Notes: generated from the letters alone by a model not told the origin. A DNA stretch of 59,809 nt from Methanocaldococcus sp. (GCF_024490875.1 NZ_JACCLX010000003.1:1-59809); one strand, 5' to 3'. Shown: positions 50,012 to 59,273, counted from the stretch's first letter. A program made the numbers and translations.

Positions 50012-50365
50012 ATGGCAGTTTATGTAAAGTTTAAAGTTCCAGAAGAAATTCAAAAAGAATTATTAGACGCTGTAGCAAAAGCTCAAAAAATCAAAAAAGG
50101 AGCAAATGAGGTAACAAAAGCAGTAGAGAGAGGAATTGCAAAATTAGTTATAATCGCTGAAGATGTTAAACCAGAAGAAGTTGTTGCTCATTTACCATAC
50201 TTATGTGAAGAAAAAGGAATTCCTTATGCTTATGTAGCATCAAAACAAGATTTAGGTAAAGCTGCTGGATTGGAAGTTGCAGCATCATCAGTGGCTATTA
50301 TCAACGAAGGAGATCCAGAAGAATTTAAAGCGCTAATTGAAAAAATAAATGCTTTAAAACAATAA
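50012..50365 (+). CDS. rpl7ae: 50S ribosomal protein L7Ae
   Basis: A 117-residue L7Ae: [63 protein letters not shown]. It binds kink-turns in 23S rRNA, box C/D and H/ACA sRNPs and RNase P. Start at 50012 follows AGGAGGTCG; a longer frame upstream would overlap that site. It precedes rps28e and rpl24e, a conserved archaeal order. It is the direct partner of the C/D sRNA found at 40375-40434. Confidence 0.97.
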   Translation: MAVYVKFKVPEEIQKELLDAVAKAQKIKKGANEVTKAVERGIAKLVIIAEDVKPEEVVAHLPYLCEEKGIPYAYVASKQDLGKAAGLEVAASSVAIINEGDPEEFKALIEKINALKQ

Positions 50366-50495
50366 AAACATGATGATATAAAGTTAAAAAATAAAAAGTA
50401 TGAATTATCACTTTTTTATAGATTTTTTATATTAAACCTTTAAATTTTCTTTTAAGATATAAATATATTAACATTTTTATTATTAGGTGATGAGG

Positions 50496-50723
50496 ATGGA
50501 AGACGAATTTGTATATAAAGAGGCAGTAGCAGCTGAAGTTATTGAAGTAATTGGTAGAACAGGAGTTACTGGAGGGATTATCCAAGTTAGATGTAAAATT
50601 TTAGGGGGCAAAGATACTGGAAGAGTTTTAGTTAGAAACGTTAAAGGGCCAGTAAAAGTAGGAGATATAATTATGTTAAGAGAAACAGAAAGAGAAGCAA
50701 GACCATTAGACAGAAAAAGATAA
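50496..50723 (+). CDS. rps28e: 30S ribosomal protein S28e
   Basis: A 75-residue protein: [51 protein letters not shown] and the highly conserved C-terminal [14 protein letters not shown]. The start at 50496 follows GGTGATGAGG. It lies between rpl7ae and rpl24e. Confidence 0.96.
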   Translation: MEDEFVYKEAVAAEVIEVIGRTGVTGGIIQVRCKILGGKDTGRVLVRNVKGPVKVGDIIMLRETEREARPLDRKR

Positions 50724-50756
50724 AACATTAAAAAATTAATTTTAAGGTGAAGAACT

Positions 50757-50972
50757 ATGCCAGAGTGGAAAGTTTGCAGTTTCTGTGGATATGAAATTGA
50801 GCCTGGAAAAGGAAAAATGGTTGTAGAAAAAGATGGAACAGTATTATATTTCTGCTCATCAAAGTGTGAGAAAAGTTATAGAATGGGAAGAAACCCAAGA
50901 AAATTAAAGTGGACTAAAGTATATCAAGATATGAAAGCTGAGTTAAAGAAAGCTCAAGCCGCAAAAGAGTAA
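50757..50972 (+). CDS. rpl24e: 50S ribosomal protein L24e
   Basis: A 71-residue zinc protein: [22 protein letters not shown], then [23 protein letters not shown]. The zinc ligands are CxxC and CxxxC as in TRASH-like L24e. Start at 50757 follows AAGGTGA. End of the rpl7ae-rps28e-rpl24e run. Confidence 0.96.
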   Translation: MPEWKVCSFCGYEIEPGKGKMVVEKDGTVLYFCSSKCEKSYRMGRNPRKLKWTKVYQDMKAELKKAQAAKE

Positions 50973-51134
50973 AAAACTATAACAACCAAATTATAAAATT
51001 TTTTCCTATTTTACTTTAAAATTAATTTAAACTTAAGATATATTTTTGATATGATATTTTATTTATTTAGTGTTAATTTTTATCTAATTAATTTTATATT
51101 TTTGAATTGGAAAATATTTATTTTGGTGATAAGG

Positions 51135-52220
51135 TTGAAATTTATAGACTTATTTTGTGGATGTGGGGGATTTTCAAGAGGTTTTGTAGAGGAAGGTTTT
51201 GAACCATTGGTGGCTATTGAATTAGATGAAGATGCCGCTTTTTCCTATGCATTAAACTTTAATGGAGAGATATATGAAAAAGTGAGAGATGGAGAATATA
51301 GATTAAAGGAATTAAAAGGCTATGTAGGAAGTTACCCATTCAAATTTCCTTTTGAAGATGAAGATATAAAGTGGTTAAGAAGATTGGGAACATTAAATGA
51401 GAAAACTAAAAAATTAAAGCCAATAGTTATTAACGATGACATTAGGGAGATACATTCCTTAGATATAAAAAAATTCTGTAAAAATAAAAAAGTAGATGTT
51501 ATTATTGGAGGACCTCCTTGTGAAGGATATACAGGGGCTAATCCTAAGAGAGAAAAAAATCCCTATGATAGATTGTATAAAGATGAAACTGGAAGGTTAG
51601 TTTTAGAATTTATAAGGATAGTAGGAGATTTACAACCAAAAATATTTGTTATGGAAAATGTTCCTGGAATTAAAGAAGTTAGAGGAGAAATAATAAAGGA
51701 GTTTAGAGAAGTTGGCTATGAGGATGTATATTTCAATATCTTAAGAGCAGAAGATTATGGAAATCCATCTGTAAGAAGAAGAGTTTTTGTATCAAATATA
51801 GAAATTAATCCTGAAAAGAAAGAACCAAAAACTGTTATTGAGGCAATAGGAGATTTAATGTATAAAGGTAGAGACATCCCAAATCATGAATTTGCCGCTT
51901 TACCAGCAAGGTTTAGGAAGAGAGTTCATAAATTAGGTTGGGGAGATGCTTTTATATATTTCAAAGGGGCAAATAGAAGATTAGGTAATTATATAAGATT
52001 ACATCCTCTTAAATTGTCTGAAACTGTTATGGGTAAGAGATTCTTTATCCATCCTTATGAAGATAGATTATTAACACCAAGAGAACAAGCGAGATTAATG
52101 AGTTATCCTGATTATCATCTATTTGCAGGAGGTATAAGAAGTTGCTATAATCAGATTGGAGAAAGTGTTCCTGTAGCTTTAAGTAGAGCTATAGCACGAG
52201 AAATTAAAAATAATTTATAA
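51135..52220 (+). CDS. DNA (cytosine-5) methyltransferase
   Basis: A 361-residue m5C methyltransferase. Motif I FIDLFCGCGGFSRGF, catalytic motif IV GGPPCEGYTG (PC then Glu instead of the usual Gln), motif VI VMENVPG, motif VIII RRRVF and motif X NQIGESVPVALSRAIA are present in order. Start at TTG 51135, which gives MKFIDLF after GGTGATAAG; the frame extends further upstream but only as AT-rich hydrophobic sequence. No restriction partner adjoins, so it may be an orphan. Its last 20 codons have a near-copy 60 bases downstream (52286-52351). Confidence 0.9.
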   Translation: MKFIDLFCGCGGFSRGFVEEGFEPLVAIELDEDAAFSYALNFNGEIYEKVRDGEYRLKELKGYVGSYPFKFPFEDEDIKWLRRLGTLNEKTKKLKPIVINDDIREIHSLDIKKFCKNKKVDVIIGGPPCEGYTGANPKREKNPYDRLYKDETGRLVLEFIRIVGDLQPKIFVMENVPGIKEVRGEIIKEFREVGYEDVYFNILRAEDYGNPSVRRRVFVSNIEINPEKKEPKTVIEAIGDLMYKGRDIPNHEFAALPARFRKRVHKLGWGDAFIYFKGANRRLGNYIRLHPLKLSETVMGKRFFIHPYEDRLLTPREQARLMSYPDYHLFAGGIRSCYNQIGESVPVALSRAIAREIKNNL

Positions 52221-52224
52221 AGTT

Positions 52225-52252
52225 ACACCTCCGAGCGTAAGCGAGGAGGTGT
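52225..52252. repeat. GC-rich hairpin with GNRA-like loop after the m5C methyltransferase
   Basis: ACACCTCC (52225-52232) pairs perfectly with GGAGGTGT (52245-52252). The inside reads GA-GC-GTAA-GC-GA: a GTAA tetraloop of GNRA type on a 2-bp GC stem, separated from the outer stem by symmetric GA/GA mismatches that can form tandem sheared pairs. It may be a 3' end signal or a processed stem. Confidence 0.55.
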
Positions 52253-52285
52253 TATGTTTTGGTGAAGCTTTTACTAAAAGGTTCG

Positions 52286-52351
52286 GAAGAGAGTGTTCCA
52301 GTATCTTTGAGTAGAGCTATAGCTAAGGTAGTTAAAGAAAACTTAAAATAA
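52286..52351 (+). pseudogene. Remnant of a second m5C methyltransferase C-terminus
   Basis: The frame ending at TAA 52349-52351 reads EESVPVSLSRAIAKVVKENLK, almost the same as the end of the upstream methyltransferase (GESVPVALSRAIAREIKNNL, motif X). Nothing else of a methyltransferase is found before it. It is too diverged at the DNA level to be a recent copy error, so a tandem paralogue that was deleted except for its tail is more likely. Confidence 0.75.
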
Positions 52352-52416
52352 AATATTTTAGAATAAATAATCTGTCTTATAATAATAAAAAACTAAAAAA
52401 GAATAAAGGTGAAAAA

Positions 52417-52848
52417 ATGTTTATCTGCTTACATAATACATACAGTGCTAAGCAAGTAGAGGAGTTTGGTAGAATTGCATATGGGTTTGACATAAACACA
52501 ATAGTTGTAACGAAGGCAACGGCTTCAGCGGCACAAAGTGGAGTTCCTACATTGCACAAGATGGCATATAAATTAGGTAAAAATGTTTTATTCTTTGAGG
52601 AGTTGGATGACGCTATAGAAGTTTTAAGACCAGAAAAAGTATTTTTAATAGGAAATAAAAATATTTGTGAAGAAAAACTAAATTTTGACGAAGTTGGAAA
52701 AAATGATTTAATTGTTTTCTGTGGAGCATCAACAGGATTTACGCAGTTAGAGTTAGAAAAAGGATTAGGAAGATATATTGTAGAAAATGAAATTGGAGCA
52801 TTGGGGAATTTATCAATCTTTTTATATGAAATGAGTAAAAGACTTTAA
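52417..52848 (+). CDS. SPOUT/SpoU-like family protein (COG4080 type)
   Basis: A 143-residue protein: MFICLHNTYSAKQVEEFGRIAYGFD, VTKATASAAQSGVPTLHKMAYKLGKNV, then GASTGFTQLELEKGLGRYIVENEIGALGNLSIFLYEM. The C-terminal part resembles the knotted SAM-binding end of SPOUT methyltransferases (GxGxxxVExEIGALxNL). The group has been labelled SpoU-like or RecB-like; the first fits the visible pattern better. Target unknown. Start follows AAGGTGAA. Confidence 0.65.
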   Translation: MFICLHNTYSAKQVEEFGRIAYGFDINTIVVTKATASAAQSGVPTLHKMAYKLGKNVLFFEELDDAIEVLRPEKVFLIGNKNICEEKLNFDEVGKNDLIVFCGASTGFTQLELEKGLGRYIVENEIGALGNLSIFLYEMSKRL

Positions 52849-52902
52849 AAACTGAATATTCAATTAAATCAATAAATAGAGCTAAATAAAAAAGTTTTTA
52901 AT

Positions 52903-55185
52903 TTACTCTTTTGGCTTCATATTTCTAATAATTTCTATAAATCTACTAATTACTTTATTTCTCAATCCCTCCACAAATTTTAAACTACCTGCACACTCAT
53001 GACCTCCTCCATCTAAAGATGCTTCAGGAATCTCTTCCATTAACTGCTCAACTATTAAGTTTAAATTAAAGTTGTATTTTTCATGAACTGCGTCTGTTGC
53101 TCTAACAACTCCAAAGTCAGGACCATAGGATAATGTTATAATTGGCTTGTCTTCACCATACTTTTGAACTATGTAGTCATGAGCAAATCCTGTTGTTTTT
53201 CCTGGTGGTGGGAAAGTAAATTTGTGGGCATATTTCTCAACATCTAAGGTATTTAATATAATTCCATTCTCTAAGAACTCTGTTTTTAATGCAGGTATTA
53301 CTGCCTTCATCTGTCTTTCAACCATCTTTATTGCTTGTTCATATAATATTTCAATTAAATCCTCGTGTCTCTTAAATTCTTTTATGTTTGTTGCCAATAT
53401 ATCATCAACAATTCCCTTTCCATCCATAAATCTTAAATAAAATGCTTCAAAATCCATACATAAGGATATTTTTTCTAAATATTCTCTATCATATTCTCTT
53501 CCTTTGCCATACTTTTTACTTAGTTCAGTCAATCTCTCAATTGCTATTTTTACATACTCCTCTACTTCATTTCCTTTGGCGTGATCTCCAACAACTGCTA
53601 TTCCAGGAATATGTTTTATTTCATCTTCAACATCTGGATTAATCATCCTTGCTATCTCAGTTCCTAAAACTCCTGCTGTTAAATTGCTATCTCCACCAAC
53701 TAAGTAAGGATTTACATGAGCATCGACATAGTCATCAACTTCTACTCTACCATCAACAACCTCTCCAGGGTAGTGGTGATCAATAACTATAACTTCAATA
53801 CCGTAAGCCTTTGCCTTTGATATAGCAGGAATATCCTCATCAGTACTTCCATTATCAATTAACACAATCAAAGGTAATTTTTGCCCAAATTTTAATGAAT
53901 CTTCTATGGAAAATACTAAATCTTTTGTTACATCCTCTAACTCATAGAATGGAGCTTTTGAAGGTCTTCTTTTGAAGAAGTGCCATATTGCATCGACATC
54001 TATGGCGAATTGGTCAATTATTGGCAGTATTGCCTTCTCTAAGGCTATTCCTCCACAGTAACCATCTGTATCAGCGTGATGTCTAATAATTATTGGTCTT
54101 CCATCTAAAACTGCTTTTCTAATTCTTTTAGCAACATCAGCCATTTTTGGTCTTAATTTTTCTAAAACCTCACTTTTAACTAAGAATTTTATATCTCTTG
54201 CTGGCTCTGCTCTTTTATCTATTTCTGCCTCTATTTTTTTCTTAATTTCTTCTGCCTCTTTACCTTCTAATTTTACAAGTTTTATTCTTTCAATTTGTAA
54301 TCTACCTTCCCTTATTGTAACCCTACCTATAACATCAACTATATCCCCAACTTTAACTTCTGGATGAGCCCTTAAACCAGCAATCTCTAATGCCGCCACC
54401 CACGTAAAGTCAGTTCCATCAGTTATAGTAAATACAGTAGGTCCAGGAGTTTGAACTATTTGGACTACTTCTCCTCTTATATGAACTATTTGATCTCTCA
54501 TTTCAACTAAATTTTTGGTTATATCTTTTATTTGAGAAATAGGAATCTCTTTTTCATATTTAACTAAATCATAAGTTGTTAGTGGGATATATTTAAAGTC
54601 AATTTCTCTCTTTTCTGGTCTAACATCTATTGCTTGGACAATAATCTCATCGCCAACATTTAAATCCTCTAATTTTAAACTTATCATGTCTCTTGGTCTT
54701 AAAAGTCCTCTAACTTGATCGTTTAAGTTAATAAATGCTCCATACTTTTCAATTCTTGTTACAACACCTTTGTAAAACTTACCCGGCTCTACATCGTAAA
54801 ATGTAGCTAACTCATCAAACACATAAACATTTCTTAATCCTTTCTTTCTTTCTTCCTCCTCTTTTAAACATTTATCACATAAAGTTCTATCTTTAAAGTC
54901 AGGATACTTTCCAATTATTGCTCCACATCTGTCACATTTAACTACCTTCCCACTACCTCCACAAAAATCACATTTTGCATAAATTGGAACTTTTCCTGTT
55001 CCTTTACACTTTGGACACTCTATTTCTCCATAATCTAAGTCATATTTTGCTCTCTTAGAAACTCTTTTTATATGTCTTTTTGGAGAAAATTCATCTATGT
55101 ATCCAGTTCCCTCACATACAGGACATATTCTATATTTAACTATTTTTTTACCAGTTCCATCACAAATAGGGCATTTAACTATCAT
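52903..55185 (-). CDS. RecJ-like DHH phosphoesterase with zinc-finger and S1/OB domains
   Basis: A 760-residue archaeal RecJ-like protein. Residues 1-100 hold DnaJ-like CxxCxGxG zinc fingers (CPICDGTG, CPVCEGTG, CPKCKGTG, CDFCGGSG) and a further CDRCG/CDKC pair. An S1 domain follows (FYKGVVTRIEKYGAFINL), then an OB fold (VHIRGEVVQIVQTPGPTVFTI), then the DHH core: IIRHHADTDGYCGG, LIDNGSTDED, VIDHHYPG, HVNPYL and C-terminal DHHA1 GGHECAGS. This matches COG1107, whose members include RNA/DNA exonucleases linked to replication or RNA decay. Activity here is inferred. Confidence 0.9.
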   Translation of the reverse strand: MIVKCPICDGTGKKIVKYRICPVCEGTGYIDEFSPKRHIKRVSKRAKYDLDYGEIECPKCKGTGKVPIYAKCDFCGGSGKVVKCDRCGAIIGKYPDFKDRTLCDKCLKEEEERKKGLRNVYVFDELATFYDVEPGKFYKGVVTRIEKYGAFINLNDQVRGLLRPRDMISLKLEDLNVGDEIIVQAIDVRPEKREIDFKYIPLTTYDLVKYEKEIPISQIKDITKNLVEMRDQIVHIRGEVVQIVQTPGPTVFTITDGTDFTWVAALEIAGLRAHPEVKVGDIVDVIGRVTIREGRLQIERIKLVKLEGKEAEEIKKKIEAEIDKRAEPARDIKFLVKSEVLEKLRPKMADVAKRIRKAVLDGRPIIIRHHADTDGYCGGIALEKAILPIIDQFAIDVDAIWHFFKRRPSKAPFYELEDVTKDLVFSIEDSLKFGQKLPLIVLIDNGSTDEDIPAISKAKAYGIEVIVIDHHYPGEVVDGRVEVDDYVDAHVNPYLVGGDSNLTAGVLGTEIARMINPDVEDEIKHIPGIAVVGDHAKGNEVEEYVKIAIERLTELSKKYGKGREYDREYLEKISLCMDFEAFYLRFMDGKGIVDDILATNIKEFKRHEDLIEILYEQAIKMVERQMKAVIPALKTEFLENGIILNTLDVEKYAHKFTFPPPGKTTGFAHDYIVQKYGEDKPIITLSYGPDFGVVRATDAVHEKYNFNLNLIVEQLMEEIPEASLDGGGHECAGSLKFVEGLRNKVISRFIEIIRNMKPKE

Positions 55186-55279
55186 ATTATCCCTCTCAAT
55201 TTAATAAACTTTAAAAAGTTTGTTATTAATATTAATTTTAATAGTAGTTTAAGATAACTTTAATTAATAATAAGATAGA

Positions 55280-55319
55280 ATAGTAAGTATTACTATCGCT
55301 AATAACTTGGAAGTTATTA
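55280..55319. promoter_or_regulatory. Two palindromes upstream of the FecCD genes, candidate operators
   Basis: ATAGTAA-GTA-TTACTAT (55280-55296) and TAATAACTT-GG-AAGTTATTA (55300-55319) are both perfect inverted repeats. A TATA-like TATAAAATTA lies about 15 bases downstream at 55335-55344, before the permease start at 55366. Palindromes just upstream of a TATA box suit a metal-responsive regulator of the DtxR/MntR/Fur kind, but no known consensus is matched. Confidence 0.4.
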
Positions 55320-55365
55320 ATATAATTATCGAAGTATAAAATTACAGAAAATGTAGGGTGATAAC

Positions 55366-56421
55366 ATTTCAAAAATTAGTTTAAAAATTAGAGTATCTTT
55401 GCTTATATCGTTTCTTTTATTATCAATATTTTTTTTATCAATACTAAGTATAACTACTGGAACTATTAAAATAGAGCCAAAAAAATTCTACAATTATTTA
55501 GTAGAGGGAACTACTGGAAATCCTATTTATGATAAAATTATAAAATGTAGAATACCAAGAGCTCTTGGAGCTATATTTGCAGGAATGGGATTGGCTATTG
55601 CAGGCTTGTTAATGCAAAGTTTATTTAGAAATCCACTTGCTGATCCCTATTTAATAGGAGTATCAGGTGGAGCTTCATTAGGAGTTGCTCTCTATATATT
55701 TACCTCATTGTTATTTAAACTTGGAATACCACAATCTATTTGGGGATTTATAATATCTGCATATTTAGGCTCACTAGTGTCTATGTTTATTGTTTTAGCC
55801 CTTGCAAAGAAGGTTAAACAAATTACTACGCTTTTAATTGTAGGTCTTATGATTGACTATATATCATCTGGGTTAATTACAATTGTCATTGCATTTAGTA
55901 ATTTTCTTGGAGTTAATAATGAAGTTTTAGCAAGTTTTCTAATGTGGAGATATGGTTCTTTAAATTCATTAATTTTGAAGGAAGCAATAATTATGAGTAT
56001 TTTTGTAGTTATATGTTGCTCTATAACCTATCTTATGTCAAAATACCTTGATTCTTACTTACTTGGAGAAATGTATGCAAAAAGTGTAGGAGTTGATATA
56101 AAAAAATTGAGAATTTTTATTATTCTAATATCTTGTATGATTACAGCAACTGTTGTAGCATGTGTAGGACCAATAGGATTTATTGGATTTATGTGTCCAA
56201 TAGTTGCAAGATTGTTGTGTGGAACTTCAAAACATATCTATGTAATTCCAAATGCTATGTTAATTGGAGCAGTTTTTTTAATTATATCAGACATTCTCGT
56301 TAGGCCAGGAGTAGTAATACCAACAACGAGTAAAGAACTTCCTTTAATGTGTCCTTTATCACTAATTGGAGCCCCAATTGCCATAATAATTTACTTAAAA
56401 ATAAAAAAGATGGGGATATAA
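55366..56421 (+). CDS. FecCD/BtuC family ABC permease (first of two)
   Basis: A permease of about 350 residues with nine to ten helices. Signature blocks [41 protein letters not shown] and [18 protein letters not shown] are those of siderophore/cobalamin/haem importers. The best-placed start is an ATT at 55366, directly after GGGTGATAAC, giving a normal basic N-terminus ([12 protein letters not shown]); the first standard start is TTG 55399, with no ribosome binding site. The second permease begins on the base after its stop. No ATPase or binding protein adjoins. Confidence 0.85.
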   Translation: MSKISLKIRVSLLISFLLLSIFFLSILSITTGTIKIEPKKFYNYLVEGTTGNPIYDKIIKCRIPRALGAIFAGMGLAIAGLLMQSLFRNPLADPYLIGVSGGASLGVALYIFTSLLFKLGIPQSIWGFIISAYLGSLVSMFIVLALAKKVKQITTLLIVGLMIDYISSGLITIVIAFSNFLGVNNEVLASFLMWRYGSLNSLILKEAIIMSIFVVICCSITYLMSKYLDSYLLGEMYAKSVGVDIKKLRIFIILISCMITATVVACVGPIGFIGFMCPIVARLLCGTSKHIYVIPNAMLIGAVFLIISDILVRPGVVIPTTSKELPLMCPLSLIGAPIAIIIYLKIKKMGI

Positions 56422-57450
56422 ATGAGGAAGATCTTTATTATTCTGATATTAATATTACTTACTTTTTCTTTATTTGTATATGGAATTTTTAAAGGAGGAA
56501 ATGCAAAATCTATAAGTATTGAAGATGTAAAGAATTTTCTACTATATGGAACTACTGGAAATAAGTTTAAAGATATGTTAATATGGGATGTTAGAATACC
56601 TCCGCTAATAACTGCCATAATAGTAGGTGGAGTTTTAGCGGTTTCAGGATTAAAACTACAAACATTATTTAGAAATATTTTAGCATCTCCATATACAACA
56701 GGAATATCGAGTGGTGCAGTACTTGGAGTTGCTATTGCTATATTTCTTAGATTTCCATTTACTTCTTTAAATTTTATTTTAAATATTTCTAAACCTAACT
56801 ATGTAATTGGTGGTTGGATAGGTGCAGCTTTGGCATTGGTTGTTTTATTATTACTTGCTTCAAAAGTTAGAGATGTTACTGGTGTATTGGTTTGTGCATT
56901 ACTATTTTCATACTTCTACTATGGAATTGAAAGTTATCTTATAACTTTTGCTGAAAATATGCAAATTCAAGAATTTTGGATGCTTTTACAGGGAAGTTTT
57001 ACTGGTGTTGGATGGAATGACATAAAATTAATGGCTATATGTTCAATAATTTTCTTAATTTCATCATATTTATTATCAAAGTTCTTAAATGCCTTACTTT
57101 TTGGAGAATCTTATGCAAAAAGTTTTGGTTTAAATATTAAAAGGGTTAGAATATTAATTCTATTACTTTCTGGATTTATTGTAGGATCTATAATTCCATT
57201 TGTAGGTTTAATTCCATTTATTGGTATTGCCTCTCCATATATAGCCAGAATTATTATGAGAACATCTGATCATAGATGGACAATTCCTGCATCAATGCTT
57301 GTAGGAATGTGTCTCTCATTACTGTGTTATTTGGTGTCTATAAAGATATTTGCTCCACAGATAGTTCCTGTAACATCAATTTTAGATTTATTAGGTGGAG
57401 CATTAGTTGTTTATTTAATATATAGTTCAGAGAAAAAATATAGATTGTAA
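56422..57450 (+). CDS. FecCD/BtuC family ABC permease (second of two)
   Basis: A 342-residue permease similar to the preceding one: IEDVKNFLLYGTTGNKFKDMLIWDVRIPPLITAIIVGGVLAVSGLKLQT, ILASPYTTGISSGAVLG, and VPFVGLIPFIGIASPYIARII-like region near residue 255. Two different FecCD subunits side by side suggest a heterodimeric channel, as FecC/FecD, for a metal chelate. The nucleotide-binding and substrate-binding subunits must be encoded elsewhere. Confidence 0.88.
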   Translation: MRKIFIILILILLTFSLFVYGIFKGGNAKSISIEDVKNFLLYGTTGNKFKDMLIWDVRIPPLITAIIVGGVLAVSGLKLQTLFRNILASPYTTGISSGAVLGVAIAIFLRFPFTSLNFILNISKPNYVIGGWIGAALALVVLLLLASKVRDVTGVLVCALLFSYFYYGIESYLITFAENMQIQEFWMLLQGSFTGVGWNDIKLMAICSIIFLISSYLLSKFLNALLFGESYAKSFGLNIKRVRILILLLSGFIVGSIIPFVGLIPFIGIASPYIARIIMRTSDHRWTIPASMLVGMCLSLLCYLVSIKIFAPQIVPVTSILDLLGGALVVYLIYSSEKKYRL

Positions 57451-57531
57451 ATTATTATATAATAGTTGTGTGAAATAGTGTTTATTATAAACCATTATTA
57501 TAAATTAAAAATAAAACTTGTGGGGATATTT

Positions 57532-59091
57532 ATGAAACCAACAGCTTATTTTTGTATGGAGTTTGCTATTCATCAACCTTTAAAAACTTATGCAGGGGGC
57601 TTAGGTTTCTTAGCAGGTTCCCATTTTAGAGCGGCTAAGAGATTAAATCAACCTCTTGTAGGAGTTTCAATATTGTGGAGTTATGGATACTATGACCAAT
57701 TGAGAGATAGAGAAGGTAATATGAAAGTTGAATACATAAGGAAGTATTATGATTTCTTAGAGGATATTAATCTAAAAGTTCCAGTTACTATAAACAATAA
57801 TACAGTGTGGGTTAAGGCATATAAATTAGAAGAAGATATCTTTGGAACATGTCCAATATATTTCTTAACCACTGATATTCCAGAAAATGATGACTTTTCA
57901 AGAACAATAACCCATAGGTTGTATGATGCTAACAATATATTACACATTGCTCAACAGATAGTTTTAGGAGTTGGAGGTTATAAGGTTATAAAAGAGTGTG
58001 AAAATGTAAAACTCTATCATATGAACGAACCTCATCCTCTACCTCTTGTCTTTAAACTTATAGAGGATTATGGGCTTGAATACACTAAAAATCATGTAGT
58101 ATTTACTACTCACACTCCTTTACCAGAGGGAAATGAAACTCAGGACATTAATTTATTAAAATCTATGGGTTTTTTTGGAAATGTGGATATAAAATTAGCT
58201 GAAAAATTAGGAGGGAATCCATTTAACTATACTGTATGTGCTTTAAGAACATGCAAAAGGGCTAATGCAGTATCTAAGAAACATAAAGAAATTTGCGATA
58301 AAATGTGGAGTTGGGTTAAAGACAAATGTGAAATAATAGCTATAACGAACGCCCAAGATAGACATTACTGGCAAGATCCTATAATAAGAGAGGCGGCAAA
58401 AAAATATGATATTGATATGTTGAGAGAGAGAAAGATGGAGTTAAAGGAAATATTATTTGAAGAAGTGGCTGATCAAACAGGTAAGATATTTAAAAAAGAT
58501 AGATTAACCGTAGTTTGGGCAAGAAGATTTGTAGCTTACAAAAGACCATATATTTTACTGTATGATGAAATGAGATTACTTGAATTATTAAAAAAGAAAA
58601 AGATACAAGTTATTTGGGCTGGGAAGCCACATCCTAATGACCATAATATGATAGCCACATTCAACTGGATAGTATCAAAGACGAGGGATATGAAAGGGGC
58701 TACAATATTAACTGGATATGAGTTAAAATTAAGTAAATTATTAAAACAGGGTTCAGATATCTGGCTTAATACTCCAAAATTAAATCACGAGGCATCAGGA
58801 ACTTCTGGAATGACTGCATCAATGAATGCATCAATACATATGAGCACATTAGACGGTTGGCATGTAGAATGGGCTAAGATGTATCCAGATGATAGTTTTA
58901 CAATTGGAGATGGAGTTAGAGATGATGATCCTTATGTGGCTAACTGCATTTATAATTTATTGGAAGAAGTTGCCGACATGTATGACACTGAAAAATGGTG
59001 GATGAAGGCATGTAATTGCGTTAATCATATTGTTGAATATTTCGATGCCGAAAGATTAGCAAAAGAATACGCTGAAAAACTTTATAAATAA
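57532..59091 (+). CDS. Alpha-glucan phosphorylase family (GT35) protein lacking the PLP lysine
   Basis: A 519-residue short-form GT35 protein. TYAGGLGFLAGSHFRAAKRL, FTTHTPLPEGNE, VWARRFVAYKRPYILL and IWAGKPHPNDHNM match the phosphorylase family. In the cofactor motif, usually EASGTSGMKAxxNG, it reads EASGTSGMTASMNAS: the Schiff-base Lys is Thr and the following Gly is Ala. Such a protein would not bind pyridoxal phosphate in the usual way. It may still be a glucan-handling enzyme with another mechanism, or non-catalytic. Start at 57532 follows GTGGGG; the frame upstream is AT-rich non-coding. M. jannaschii has, as I recall, a similar protein. Confidence 0.8.
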   Translation: MKPTAYFCMEFAIHQPLKTYAGGLGFLAGSHFRAAKRLNQPLVGVSILWSYGYYDQLRDREGNMKVEYIRKYYDFLEDINLKVPVTINNNTVWVKAYKLEEDIFGTCPIYFLTTDIPENDDFSRTITHRLYDANNILHIAQQIVLGVGGYKVIKECENVKLYHMNEPHPLPLVFKLIEDYGLEYTKNHVVFTTHTPLPEGNETQDINLLKSMGFFGNVDIKLAEKLGGNPFNYTVCALRTCKRANAVSKKHKEICDKMWSWVKDKCEIIAITNAQDRHYWQDPIIREAAKKYDIDMLRERKMELKEILFEEVADQTGKIFKKDRLTVVWARRFVAYKRPYILLYDEMRLLELLKKKKIQVIWAGKPHPNDHNMIATFNWIVSKTRDMKGATILTGYELKLSKLLKQGSDIWLNTPKLNHEASGTSGMTASMNASIHMSTLDGWHVEWAKMYPDDSFTIGDGVRDDDPYVANCIYNLLEEVADMYDTEKWWMKACNCVNHIVEYFDAERLAKEYAEKLYK

Positions 59092-59106
59092 TACTATTTT
59101 TACAAG

Positions 59107-59273
59107 TTTTCATATTTTTATAATATTTACTCTCGGGTCTTGATAATATTGTTATAATAAAAATTTTCTATTTTTTATTATAATATATGAAGATTTTAGA
59201 ATTTTTCATATTACCATAATATTTTTTTGATATTTTTCATATTTTATAATATTCAGATCAAGATTTTCCCGAG
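59107..59273. repeat. Long imperfect hairpin with three 20-21-bp AT-rich repeats
   Basis: Outer arms ACTCTCGGG (59130-59138) and CCCGAGGGT (59268-59276) pair over 9 bp with one G-T, continuing inward as TCTTGAT with ATCAAGA and AATATT with AATATT. Inside, TTATAATAAAAA (59152-59163) pairs perfectly with TTTTTATTATAA (59172-59183). Three copies of a TTTTCATATT...ATAATATT repeat occur at 59107-59127, 59203-59223 and 59234-59253. The block lies between the phosphorylase gene and the distal end of the CRISPR array. Confidence 0.55.

Noticed and set aside
50366-50380. A second C/D box RNA (TGATGA at about 50369).
   Set aside because: No D box or second C/D pair follows at suitable spacing.
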